DNA of 64,000 nucleotides from Bryobacter aggregatus MPL3. Lineage in GTDB: Bacteria; Acidobacteriota; Terriglobia; Bryobacterales; Bryobacteraceae. This document shows, piece by piece, positions 1 through 9,340 of this stretch. The stretch's first letter is position 1. The number at the start of each line of letters is the position of its first letter. The notes under the pieces are model-generated. The model worked only from the letters and a program-made list of their open reading frames with translations. It did no database searches and was not told where the DNA came from. The position numbers and the translations under genes were made by a program. The stretch covers positions 2,728,001-2,792,000 of the forward strand of contig NZ_JNIF01000003.1 in NCBI RefSeq assembly GCF_000702445.1, in the 5' to 3' direction.

Positions 1-479
1 TACGTGGAGGGGTAGAGATAGCCTTCGAGGCTGGGTGCTGCCGGATCCAGGTCCCGGATCAGCGCCGGATCCCGGGCCGCCTGCACAAACTCCTCCGCTG
101 GGAGCAATTTCTGATCTTCGACAATCCTGCCGATATCAAAAATCGAAGAGCCTTCGGGAATCGTCAGCTCAAAATAATAGATCTCTCCCCGTGCGATCTT
201 CCCGAAGATCGCATTCGCACTGGTCTCCTTGCGAAACAGATATTCGCCGGCCTGCAGCTTCGCGCCCGGATGCAGCAACTTCCAGATGCCGGCCTGCAAC
301 CGGCTGCGCAGCAATCCTGCGTTTTCCAGCAGCTCTCCAATGCGCATCGTCGACGCGCCACGGGGAATTTCGACAAATACATCGTGATCCAGCGGACCTG
401 TGGTTTGCTGCATCACGGCCACCAGCAGTGCGATTCCCAGCAAAACCAGCACGCCAACTCCAAGAGCCAGTTTTCTCAT
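1..479 (-). CDS. mltG: Endolytic murein transglycosylase MltG (YceG-like), partial
   Basis: Reads leftward from an ATG at 479 off the window edge, so only about 159 N-terminal residues are visible. The protein starts with one hydrophobic anchor (about residues 4-22), then the domain region of the family. At the edge is the motif EGYLYPST, matching the family's EGYLFPDTY block. MltG cuts nascent peptidoglycan strands at the outer face of the inner membrane and so sets glycan chain length. The catalytic Glu lies beyond the window and cannot be checked. The start overlaps the ruvX stop as ATGA (476-479), which implies translational coupling. The ruvX-mltG order is a familiar bacterial arrangement. 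Confidence 0.9.
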   Translation of the reverse strand, partial: MRKLALGVGVLVLLGIALLVAVMQQTTGPLDHDVFVEIPRGASTMRIGELLENAGLLRSRLQAGIWKLLHPGAKLQAGEYLFRKETSANAIFGKIARGEIYYFELTIPEGSSIFDIGRIVEDQKLLPAEEFVQAARDPALIRDLDPAAPSLEGYLYPST

Positions 480-907
480 TCCTGCTCCAGCGAATGCATG
501 TAGCCTTCCAGGATCAATGCGGCTGCAATCTGATCCACTTTCCCCTTGCGCTGCTCCCTACTGAGTCCATCCTCATCGAGCAATCGGTGGGCCTGCGAGG
601 ACGTCAACCGTTCGTCCCAGAAAACAATTGGAATCTTTGTGGCCTGTCCCAGCCGCTCGGCGAACTCTTTCATCGTGGCCGACTGCCGCGATTGATCGCC
701 CGACATGTACTTGGGATCACCAAATACGAAGAGCGTCACGCCTCGCTCCTCTGCCAACTGCGCCAGATAACCGATATCCTCGCGAACCCGCACGCGGGAA
801 TAGGTTCCAAGGGGCTGCGCAGTGTATCCGAGCGCGTCGGAAATTGCGAGTCCAATGCGCCGCTTGCCGAAATCGAGGCCGAGAATGCGGCCGGTCAGTT
901 GAGCCAT
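476..907 (-). CDS. ruvX: RuvX/YqgF-family putative Holliday junction resolvase / pre-16S rRNA nuclease
   Basis: 143 residues, normal for the family. The RNase H-like fold is signalled by GLDFGKRRIG near the N-terminus (Asp12 is the likely metal ligand), by FGDPKYMSGDQS in the middle, by FWDERLTSSQA, and by a C-terminal KVDQIAAALILEGY with an acidic residue. In E. coli this family matures the 5' end of 16S rRNA; a Holliday junction role has also been proposed. A good AGGAG lies 8-12 nt before the ATG. It is the first visible gene of a leftward pair with mltG and is divergent from the transporter gene at 946. Confidence 0.93.
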   Translation of the reverse strand: MAQLTGRILGLDFGKRRIGLAISDALGYTAQPLGTYSRVRVREDIGYLAQLAEERGVTLFVFGDPKYMSGDQSRQSATMKEFAERLGQATKIPIVFWDERLTSSQAHRLLDEDGLSREQRKGKVDQIAAALILEGYMHSLEQE

Positions 908-945
908 CAGAGGGACTCCTCTAGTATGGAATAACGAGCCAGGGA

Positions 946-2127
946 GTGTCAGTTACCGTTCCAATTAGCGACCCGGTTGAGTCCTTACCGGTCTCCTCGC
1001 GTGGGCCAGCCCCGACGAGTTTCCCAGTCAAGCTGATCGCCATTGCCTGCGCGATCGCCATGCTGTACTACGGCCGCGCCTTTTTTGTCACCCTCATCAG
1101 CGCCATCATCATCACCTTCATCCTCCAACCCTTTGTGCTCTGGTTCATGAGAATGAGGCTCCCGCGCGCCTTGGCCAGCTTTGTCGTCTGTACCATTTTT
1201 GTGCTTTTGGTCTACCTGGTCGGGGTTGGGCTGGTCACCCAGGCCAGTGGCCTGATCGATGACCTTCCCGGCTATAGCCAGAAGATCGGAGAACTGATTG
1301 AGGGTGGTGCCGAGCGTGTGCGGGAAGTAGAAAAGGGCATCGCTCAGTTTATGCCGAAGCGTCTCCAGGAGCCCGCGCTGCCGCCGGAGCTGGCAAAGAA
1401 GACGAAGAAAGCCAAAGCTCCGCTGCCGCTCACCGATCCGAATGCCCCGCCGCCGGTAGTGGAGGTCCGCGTCCAGCCGGAGCAGTCTCCCCTGCTGACT
1501 TTCGTCTATTCGCGTCTCGAAACCATTTATAGCGTGACGCTCATGGCCAGTTTCGTGCCGTTCCTCGTCTATTTCATGCTGAGTTGGAGCGACCACATGC
1601 AGCGGGCCTTCCTCAGTTTGTTCGACGGTCCAGACCGCGTTGTTGCCTCTCGCAGCATGGAGAGCGTTGCGGTGATGGCGCGCGCCTACATGGCTGGCAA
1701 CTTCGTGCTCGGGGTGATCCTTGCGGTGCTGAGTACGATCTTTTTTATCTTCATCAGCATCCCCTATCCTTTGCTGGTGGGCCCGCTGAGCGGATTCCTC
1801 AGCCTCGTGCCCTATATTGGCTTGCCTCTCGCTTTATTGCCCCCGTTTCTCTCCGCTTTGCCTTTTTTCACCAAGCTGGGAGCCTATCTGATCATTGCGA
1901 GCGTCGTCGGCACGCTCCATCTGTTTGCCCTGAATCTGCTCTATCCCAAAATCGTGGGCGCAAGGGTACACCTCAATCCGTTGGCGGTTACGGTTGCGCT
2001 GATGTTTTGGGGCTTGATCTGGGGGGGCATTGGCCTTGTCCTCGCGGTGCCGATTGTGGCGGGCATCAAAGCTGTTTGTGATAACGTGGCCGCTTGGAAG
2101 CCATACGGAAAATTATTAGGAGATTAG
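946..2127 (+). CDS. AI-2E family transporter (PF01594-like membrane protein)
   Basis: 393-residue polytopic membrane protein. Hydrophobic segments cluster at about residues 28-75 and 80-100, then after a long loop at about 190-215 and 245-375. The C-terminal half has the family blocks FVPFLVYFMLSWSDHM, LSLVPYIG and LNLLYPKIVG. The family contains exporters and ion transporters; the substrate cannot be told from sequence. The loop between the second and third groups carries an unusual Pro/Lys-rich insert (about 150-180). The start is a GTG directly abutting an AGGGA run, so the exact start is uncertain. It lies 3 bp before the next gene and is probably cotranscribed with it and serS. Confidence 0.85.
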   Translation: MSVTVPISDPVESLPVSSRGPAPTSFPVKLIAIACAIAMLYYGRAFFVTLISAIIITFILQPFVLWFMRMRLPRALASFVVCTIFVLLVYLVGVGLVTQASGLIDDLPGYSQKIGELIEGGAERVREVEKGIAQFMPKRLQEPALPPELAKKTKKAKAPLPLTDPNAPPPVVEVRVQPEQSPLLTFVYSRLETIYSVTLMASFVPFLVYFMLSWSDHMQRAFLSLFDGPDRVVASRSMESVAVMARAYMAGNFVLGVILAVLSTIFFIFISIPYPLLVGPLSGFLSLVPYIGLPLALLPPFLSALPFFTKLGAYLIIASVVGTLHLFALNLLYPKIVGARVHLNPLAVTVALMFWGLIWGGIGLVLAVPIVAGIKAVCDNVAAWKPYGKLLGD

Positions 2128-2130
2128 ACA

Positions 2131-3072
2131 ATGAATCGTCGTGAAGTACTCTGGACGCTGGGCGCGCTCGGCAGCTCTCTCGAATTGCAGGCAAAGGGGC
2201 TCGACTGGTCACGCTTCGCAGTACTGACCGACGAAGTGGCTGGAAGTGAAGGCGACGCAATTGCTTTTGCCAAGCAGTACGGGCTCAAGTGGGTGGAGCT
2301 GCGTGACACTCCTCGTGCCCAGGACAAGTCCCGCAAGAACGAAACCTACTTCCGCATGGACTCTGACCGTCTCAAAAAGGTCCATGCCGACCTGAAGGCT
2401 GCTGATCTAAAAGTAAGCTTCCTCAACACAGGCCTCTTGAAGTTCGGGCTCCCCGGTACGGAATTGAAGCTGTCCAAGCCAGAAAGCCCAGAGGCCAAGA
2501 CGGCCCGCGAAGCGCGTCAGGACGCGCAGTATGCCGCCCGGATGAAGGATCTCGAACTGGCCATCCGCGCCGCGCATATTCTTGAAGTCTCGCAACTGCG
2601 TGTCTTTGCCTATCTCCGCACCGCGGAGCCGGCGCAGATCTGGGACCGCCTCGCAAATGAATTGGGCGAATACGCCCGAGTTGCCGAAAAAGGCGGTGTC
2701 ACTCTGCTGCTTGAGAATGAATCGAGCTGCAACGTCGCCACCAGTAAGGAACTGGCCGACATGACCTTGAAGGTGAACTCCAAGGCTCTCGGCATGAATT
2801 GGGATCCGGACAATTGCTGGGCCTTCGGCGAGAAAGTCTGGCCCGATGGTTATCATTTGCTGCCGCTGAAGAAGCTGGGAAATGTGCAAATGAAGGCGGC
2901 CAATGTCCTCGGTCCGCGCAAGATCGATTGGACCGCCATCATCAAGCAACTGAACAAGGACGGCTACAAGGGCTGCATCGGTCTCGAGACTCATGTTTTC
3001 GACGGCACCCTCATCGAAAAAGCAAATCTCTGCATGAAAGAGATCAAGGGTTACTTCCCGGCTGCCACCTAA
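2131..3072 (+). CDS. Sugar phosphate isomerase/epimerase-like TIM-barrel protein, Tat-like leader
   Basis: 313 residues of the xylose-isomerase-like TIM-barrel superfamily (AP endonuclease family 2 fold). Likely metal-site residues are in LLLENESS, NWDPDNCW and IGLETHVFDG. The N-terminus MNRREVLWTLGALGSSLE looks like a short twin-arginine leader, which suggests the enzyme works in the periplasm. The substrate is unknown; relatives act on sugars, inosose or hydroxypyruvate. It follows the AI-2E gene by 3 bp and precedes serS by 18 bp, so all three probably share a transcript even though serS is housekeeping. Confidence 0.8.
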   Translation: MNRREVLWTLGALGSSLELQAKGLDWSRFAVLTDEVAGSEGDAIAFAKQYGLKWVELRDTPRAQDKSRKNETYFRMDSDRLKKVHADLKAADLKVSFLNTGLLKFGLPGTELKLSKPESPEAKTAREARQDAQYAARMKDLELAIRAAHILEVSQLRVFAYLRTAEPAQIWDRLANELGEYARVAEKGGVTLLLENESSCNVATSKELADMTLKVNSKALGMNWDPDNCWAFGEKVWPDGYHLLPLKKLGNVQMKAANVLGPRKIDWTAIIKQLNKDGYKGCIGLETHVFDGTLIEKANLCMKEIKGYFPAAT

Positions 3073-3090
3073 CCCTTAAACTGGTAGGCG

Positions 3091-4371
3091 ATGCACGACT
3101 TGCAATTGTTCCGGACCCACCTCGAGCAGACCGCCGAGCGTTTGGCCAGCCGGGGCTTCCAATTGGACCAGGACGCGTTCCGCGCCATTGACGCCCGCCG
3201 CCGCGAGGCACTCACGGAAGTGGAGCGCCTCAAGGCGGAACGCAATGATCGGTCTAAGGACATCGGCGCCCGGAAAAAAGCGGGCGAAGACACCACAGAC
3301 TTGCAGGCGAGCGTGCGCACCATGGGCGATCGCATTGCGGAACTCGAAAGTAGTTCGGAGCAACTCGATGTCGAGTTTCGCGACCTCCTGAAGGGTATCC
3401 CCAACCTGCCGCACGAGAGCGTTCCCAAGGGGCATAGCGCTGAGGACAACGTTGAAATCCGGCGCGAGGGGACACCGCGGACCTTCGATTTCGAGCCGAA
3501 GCCGCACTGGGACCTGGGGGTCGATCTCGGCATTCTCGATTTCGAGCGCGCCGCCAAAATCACCGGGGCTCGTTTTGCCGTCTATTTTGGTCTCGGAGCT
3601 CGTCTGGAACGGGCGCTCATGAATTTCATGCTCGACACCCACACCGCCGAGCACGGTTACACGGAAACGCTCCCGCCCTACCTCGTCAACAGCGAAAGCC
3701 TGTATGGCACTGGCCAGCTACCCAAATTTGCCGAAGACCTCTTCAAGTGCGAAGATACCGACTACTGGCTGGCTCCCACCGCCGAAGTTCCCGTCACCAA
3801 CCTGCTGCGGGACGAAACCGTCGATGCAGAAAAACTCCCGATCAAGTTTTGCTCCTACACTTCGTGCTTCCGCAGCGAAGCCGGTTCCCACGGTCGCGAC
3901 GTCCGCGGCATCATCCGCCAGCATCAGTTCCAGAAAGTGGAGCTCGTCAAGTTCGCGCATCCCGATCACAGCTACGCAGAACTGGATTCCTTAACCAACG
4001 ACGCCGAGACGATTCTGCGCAAGCTCGGTCTCCCCTTCCGCACGATGGAACTTTGCACCGGTGACATGGGCTTTGGCAGCGCGAAGACTTTTGATATTGA
4101 AGTTTGGCTTCCGGGTCAAAACGCATATAAGGAAATCTCGAGCTGCTCGAACTACGAATCCTTCCAGGCACGCCGGGCGGGCATCCGCTTTCGTGGGGCA
4201 AAGAAGAATGAGTTCGTGCACACCTTGAACGGGAGCGGTTTGGCGATCGGCCGCACCTGGGTTGCGATTGTCGAAAACTATCAACAGAAAGACGGCTCGA
4301 TTCTCGTCCCCGAACAGCTTCGGCCTTATTTGAATGCTGAAGTCATCACGAAGAATAGCCTCTTGAGTTAA
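3091..4371 (+). CDS. serS: Serine--tRNA ligase
   Basis: 426 residues, the usual length. An N-terminal antiparallel coiled coil (about 1-110, rich in Arg/Glu/Lys) binds the long arm of tRNA-Ser. A class II catalytic core follows: TAEVPVTN, motif 2 FRSEAGSHGRDVRGIIRQHQ, and motif 3 GSGLAIGRTWVAIVENYQ. It charges tRNA-Ser (and tRNA-Sec) in the cytoplasm. A clean intrinsic terminator lies 27 bp after the stop, marking the end of the three-gene run that starts at 946. Confidence 0.97.
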   Translation: MHDLQLFRTHLEQTAERLASRGFQLDQDAFRAIDARRREALTEVERLKAERNDRSKDIGARKKAGEDTTDLQASVRTMGDRIAELESSSEQLDVEFRDLLKGIPNLPHESVPKGHSAEDNVEIRREGTPRTFDFEPKPHWDLGVDLGILDFERAAKITGARFAVYFGLGARLERALMNFMLDTHTAEHGYTETLPPYLVNSESLYGTGQLPKFAEDLFKCEDTDYWLAPTAEVPVTNLLRDETVDAEKLPIKFCSYTSCFRSEAGSHGRDVRGIIRQHQFQKVELVKFAHPDHSYAELDSLTNDAETILRKLGLPFRTMELCTGDMGFGSAKTFDIEVWLPGQNAYKEISSCSNYESFQARRAGIRFRGAKKNEFVHTLNGSGLAIGRTWVAIVENYQQKDGSILVPEQLRPYLNAEVITKNSLLS

Positions 4372-4398
4372 CTAACTCGAGCTTTTCCTGTCATCCCC

Positions 4399-4432
4399 GG
4401 CGCACTCTTTGGAGAGTGCGCCATTTTTTTTT
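4399..4432 (+). terminator. Intrinsic terminator after serS
   Basis: Perfect 10-bp stem (GGCGCACTCT at 4399-4408, AGAGTGCGCC at 4413-4422) with a TTGG loop, followed by A and nine T. One of the best rho-independent terminators in the window. Confidence 0.93.
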
Positions 4433-4494
4433 GAGCAGAATGCAAATCCACCCCGCGAGATTTTCATGCTGTTGTGCTAAGATCCTCTAAACTT

Positions 4495-4510
4495 CCCACT
4501 TACTAGTGGG
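4495..4510. promoter_or_regulatory. Short palindrome in the leader of the first TonB receptor
   Basis: CCCACT-TACT-AGTGGG, a perfect 6-bp inverted repeat about 130 bp before the receptor start. A possible -10 (TAAGAT, 4478-4483) lies just upstream, so the palindrome would sit at or just after the transcription start. It could be an operator or a 5'-leader hairpin. No family can be named. Confidence 0.35.
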
Positions 4511-4636
4511 TAAAGCAGGGAAAGGGGAACGAAAAGCAAGTCGAATCCCTCCGTCTCTCTCGGTAAGATCTTTGATTTGTTTTTTCCTCCTCCACTCAAA
4601 ATCAGGAGTCGTGAGACTTCTGACGAGGAGAAATAC

Positions 4637-7600
4637 ATGAAAGTCTCTAAAGCAATAGGAGACCGCATCCGCGCGGTTTTTCTGGTATCTTGTGCTTGCA
4701 TGGGCGCTACCGCACTCATGGCTCAGGAAAATTACGGGCAGCTTTCTGGCACTGTATCTGACCCTTCGGGCGCCCCGGTGGCTAGCGCTCGAATCGAATT
4801 GGTGAGTGCAAGTCAACCGAAACCGCTTTTGACTGAATCGGACTCACAAGGTCGATTCATCTTTGTACGCGTCCCTATCGGGACCTATACGATCAATGTG
4901 GCGAGAGATGGTTTCTCCCGCTATGCCCAACACGCGATTGAGGTGAAACTGGGTTCCTCGATTACGATCAATGCTGCGCTGCGCATCGGCGCGGTATCGG
5001 AAGTTGTCGATGTTGTCGAGTCTTCCGTCTCCATCGACCCAACTTCTTCACAAACTACTACGAACATCTCGGCCTCGACGTTCGACAGCCTTCCGAAGGG
5101 GCGCAACTTTCATACGCTGCTCTCCGTGGCCCCTGGAGTTCGCTATGAACCGAAGAATGGAAGCGTTGGCGTCGGCGGTTTCCAGATTGACGGAGCCTCC
5201 GGATCTGAAAATGGATTCCTCATCGACGGTGTAGATACTTCTGATATTCGACGAGGAGCTCTTCTCCGGCAAAACTCGATTCCCCTTGAGTTCATTCAGG
5301 AAATTCAGATCAAGAGTGCTGGTTTTGGCGCTGAATTCGGCGGAGCTACAGGCGGAATCGTCAATGTGGTCACCAGTGGTGGATCCAATGTTTTTCATGG
5401 CGCCGTTCAGATGCAGTTTACGAATAATCAGCTCAATCCGCGTCCGCGTGGCTACTGGCAACGGTCCCCTCTTAGTGCAGACATTGGGGACTTCTTTGCA
5501 CCCAGGCAGGATATCTATCGAATTTTCTATCCTGGCTACGATTTCTCCGGTCCTCTGCTAAAGAACCAGTTGTTCTTCCATAGCGCTTATATGCCGGAGT
5601 TTGAACGCCGGGAGCGAAACAATCCCTACGCAAGCGGCGCGCGTACCTTTACCCGGGAGGATATTCGCCATTACATGTTGAATCGGCTGGACTGGAGTCC
5701 AACTTCCAAGCTCCAGGCGTATGGCTCTTGGATTTGGAGTCCATTCCGCCAGAAAGGCGTACTGCCCTCTCCGGACACCCGTATTGCTGCTCCTGGCAAT
5801 GATCAGAGCGTACTCGGTGGGTATCAACCGGCCCAGGCCGTGACAGTGGGCGCAAACTATTCCATTACCAATCACTGGCTGGCAAGTGCTCGTTGGGGTT
5901 ATAAGTATCAGAATGACAAAATTGGAAATTATGGGTTACCTGGCGATGCCTTTATCACTTACGGGAACGCAACGGCAAACTCGCCGCTGCCGGTGCCCGC
6001 TCAGTTTGCGGGCGCGAATGGTTACCGGAACATTTCGAGTAATCTCCTCACTAAAAAGGACATCACCACTCGCCAGAATCTTTATCTGGACAGCAGTTAC
6101 ATTGCCCGGATCGCCGGACAGCAGCATGTCTTCAAGTTCGGATATCAGTTTGCACGTGTTTCAAACGACGTGGAAACCTATTATCCGAATGGCCGCTTCA
6201 CTCTCTATTGGGGTGATAAATTTAGCCGCGGCAGTTTCTCTGGAGTCACAGGCGATTATGGATACTACATCTGGGAGGACGGCGTTCGCAACCTCGGGAA
6301 CGTGCACAGCCGCAACCAGGGGTTTTATGTCCAGGACCAATGGCAACTGCGCCGGAATCTCACTCTGAACTTGGGAGTCCGCTTTGAAAACGAGTTCCTG
6401 CCGCCTTACAAGGCGGAAGTGAATGGCATCAAGGTACAGGATCCGATCAAGTTCAACTGGGGTGACAAAATTGCTCCCCGGGTCGGTGTTGCTTGGGACG
6501 TACTTGGAGATGGCAAGTGGAAGATTTCCGGTAGCTTCGGCATGTATTACGACGTGTTGAAGTATGAGTTGGCTCGTGGGAGCTTTGGCGGCGACTATTG
6601 GGTCTCTCATGTGTATCGTCTGAACTCACCGACGATCACCTCGCTGAGCTTGGCGAATCCTGGGGCGCTCGGCCCGAAGATTACGCAGTACGACAATCGG
6701 GCTCTCCCGATCAACCCGGATGGCATTCTCGAGGGAATTGATCCGGGGATCAAGCCCTATTCCTCAAGGGAGTTCAATGTCGCCGTGACGCGGCAAGTGA
6801 ATGAACGAATGGTGGCGAGTGTTCGCTATGCGCGGAAGGATCTGCTGCGGGCGATCGAGGATATTGGTGTTCTCGACGCCGAGGGGAACGAGCAGTATGT
6901 CATTGGAAACCCCGGTTTTGGTCAAACGCGGGACACCAAATCTGTCTATGGGCAGAAGACGCCCAACGGCAAAGAGTTCCTCGTCCCGAAGGCCACGCGC
7001 CAGTATGATGCAGTTGAGTTCCGGCTGGACGGTCGCTATACCCGGAACCTGAACGTCATGGGGAGTTACACCTGGAGCCGCCTCTGGGGCAACTACTCAG
7101 GCGCCGCAAATTCCGATGAATCGGGCCGTTCCGATCCAGGTGTCAGCCGCGCCTTTGACTTGCCGTACTACTATTTCGATGCTTCAGGCAGCCAGAAGAA
7201 TGCCTACGGCCTACTCGGCACAGACCGTACGCATACCTTCAAGGCCTTTGGCAGCTACAATCTGATCAGCCGTTTGGGGAGTACCTTCTTTGGCTTGAAC
7301 CAGATCGCCTACAGTGGAACGCCGGATTCGACCTCGGTCATCTACCTGTCGGCGCCCACCTTCCCTTATGGCCGCGGCGATCTCGGCCGTACGCCTTTCC
7401 TGACGCAGACCGATTTCAGCATCTCGCACACGATCAAACTCAGCGAGCGAGTGAATCTGCGGATCGACGCCAATGCCCTCAATGTCTTGAATCAGGCGGC
7501 AGTCATTGCCCGCGTGACACAGTACAACCGCAACGGCGCCATCTCGGATGTCGTGCTCCCACCTGATGCCAGCCCCAAGGGCTTCTTCTCCGGCTATGAT

Positions 7601-7741
7601 CCGAAGAACTTCGTAAGCAAGGCCGGTCCGGTGTATTACAACCCAAGCTACGGGTTGCCTGGGGGAAACTACAACACGGGCGGGACGGGGGCCTACCAGG
7701 CTCCTCGGGAACTTCGTTTCGGTTTGAAGCTGATGTTCTAG
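4637..7741 (+). CDS. TonB-dependent receptor, Oar-like, with carboxypeptidase-regulatory-like N-terminus
   Basis: 1034 residues from the ATG at 4637, chosen because GAGGAG lies 6 nt upstream and a clear signal peptide follows, ending near LMAQ. An upstream in-frame ATG at 4577 lacks both. Domains: carboxypeptidase regulatory-like beta-sandwich (about 26-110), plug (about 120-230, with LPKGRNFHTLLSVAPGV and IDGVDTSD), then a long 22-strand-type barrel ending in aromatic LRFGLKLMF, the outer-membrane assembly signal. Such receptors import or bind large ligands at the outer membrane using TonB energy; the ligand is unknown. It is a single-gene unit, bounded by terminators at 4399 and 7765. Confidence 0.92.
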   Translation: MKVSKAIGDRIRAVFLVSCACMGATALMAQENYGQLSGTVSDPSGAPVASARIELVSASQPKPLLTESDSQGRFIFVRVPIGTYTINVARDGFSRYAQHAIEVKLGSSITINAALRIGAVSEVVDVVESSVSIDPTSSQTTTNISASTFDSLPKGRNFHTLLSVAPGVRYEPKNGSVGVGGFQIDGASGSENGFLIDGVDTSDIRRGALLRQNSIPLEFIQEIQIKSAGFGAEFGGATGGIVNVVTSGGSNVFHGAVQMQFTNNQLNPRPRGYWQRSPLSADIGDFFAPRQDIYRIFYPGYDFSGPLLKNQLFFHSAYMPEFERRERNNPYASGARTFTREDIRHYMLNRLDWSPTSKLQAYGSWIWSPFRQKGVLPSPDTRIAAPGNDQSVLGGYQPAQAVTVGANYSITNHWLASARWGYKYQNDKIGNYGLPGDAFITYGNATANSPLPVPAQFAGANGYRNISSNLLTKKDITTRQNLYLDSSYIARIAGQQHVFKFGYQFARVSNDVETYYPNGRFTLYWGDKFSRGSFSGVTGDYGYYIWEDGVRNLGNVHSRNQGFYVQDQWQLRRNLTLNLGVRFENEFLPPYKAEVNGIKVQDPIKFNWGDKIAPRVGVAWDVLGDGKWKISGSFGMYYDVLKYELARGSFGGDYWVSHVYRLNSPTITSLSLANPGALGPKITQYDNRALPINPDGILEGIDPGIKPYSSREFNVAVTRQVNERMVASVRYARKDLLRAIEDIGVLDAEGNEQYVIGNPGFGQTRDTKSVYGQKTPNGKEFLVPKATRQYDAVEFRLDGRYTRNLNVMGSYTWSRLWGNYSGAANSDESGRSDPGVSRAFDLPYYYFDASGSQKNAYGLLGTDRTHTFKAFGSYNLISRLGSTFFGLNQIAYSGTPDSTSVIYLSAPTFPYGRGDLGRTPFLTQTDFSISHTIKLSERVNLRIDANALNVLNQAAVIARVTQYNRNGAISDVVLPPDASPKGFFSGYDPKNFVSKAGPVYYNPSYGLPGGNYNTGGTGAYQAPRELRFGLKLMF

Positions 7742-7764
7742 CTTGAGAACAGCGAACGGGATGA

Positions 7765-7807
7765 GCGGCGCGGCCTCAAACAAGGCCGCGCCGCTTTGTT
7801 TTTGTTA
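7765..7807 (+). terminator. Intrinsic terminator after the first TonB receptor
   Basis: Perfect 12-bp G+C-rich stem (7765-7776 with 7783-7794), 6-nt loop, then a T-rich tract broken by single G residues. It ends 10 bp before the recO start. Confidence 0.92.
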
Positions 7808-7817
7808 GCCTAGGAGA

Positions 7818-8452
7818 TTGGCGGTCAGCGAAGCGATCGTACTTCGAACCTACCCCTTGAAGGAAGCGGACTTGATTGTCAGCTTCTTTACTCGCGACCA
7901 GGGAAAACTGAGAGGCGTGGCCAATCGTGCACGGAAGCCGAAGAGTGGTTTCGGCAGTTCGTTGCAGCGGTTGAGTCAGGTTCGGATTCATTACACTGCG
8001 CGTGAGAACCGGGACTTGGTTCGAATCGACGGATGCGATCTCGAACACTCGCAGTTTGAATTGAGCCGTGTGTACTCGACTGGCGTCGCACTCGACGTAA
8101 TGGCAGAAATCAGTGACCATCTGTTGCCGATGGCGGAAGTGAATGAGCGGTACTTCCGGATGATGACGCGCGTGCTCGACTTTCTCCGGGTTCAAGGGGA
8201 GGCCGGCATCTGGCAAGCGGTGACCTATTTTGAGGTCTGGTCGGTGCGTCTCGGTGGCTTCCTGCCGGAGCTGCGCTTGAGCGAAGAGAGCCACGCCATT
8301 CTGATGGAGATTCTAAAGACTCCCATCGAGGCGATGGCGCCGCGCGAGTGGACCCGCATGACTGCTGTCGATCTGCGGCGCGGTGTGGTGCGGCTGATTG
8401 AAGGACATGTGGAACGGCGCCTCTTGGCCGCGCCGATGCTGGAGGATTTGGC

Positions 8453-8456
<4 letters not shown>
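7818..8456 (+). CDS. recO: DNA repair protein RecO, zinc-less form
   Basis: 212 residues, somewhat short for RecO (usually about 240). The OB-fold start [30 protein letters not shown] and the helical C-terminal half fit the family. RecO loads RecA onto SSB-coated DNA in the RecFOR pathway. Only one Cys is present (in DGCDLE), so the four-Cys zinc site of many RecO proteins is absent. The TTG at 7818 is the only start open to this frame because a TAG lies three codons upstream; the AGGAG run sits almost against it. The stop overlaps glyQ as ATGA (8453-8456). Confidence 0.88.

Positions 8457-9339
<883 letters not shown>

Positions 9340-9340
<1 letters not shown>

Noticed and set aside
35-934. 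A 299-codon frame on the plus strand over mltG and ruvX
   Set aside because: Antisense shadow; both minus-strand genes have clear family motifs and coupled ATGA junction.
4577-4636. Upstream in-frame start for the first TonB receptor
   Set aside because: The added 20 residues are charged, precede the signal peptide and have no ribosome site; GAGGAG points to 4637.
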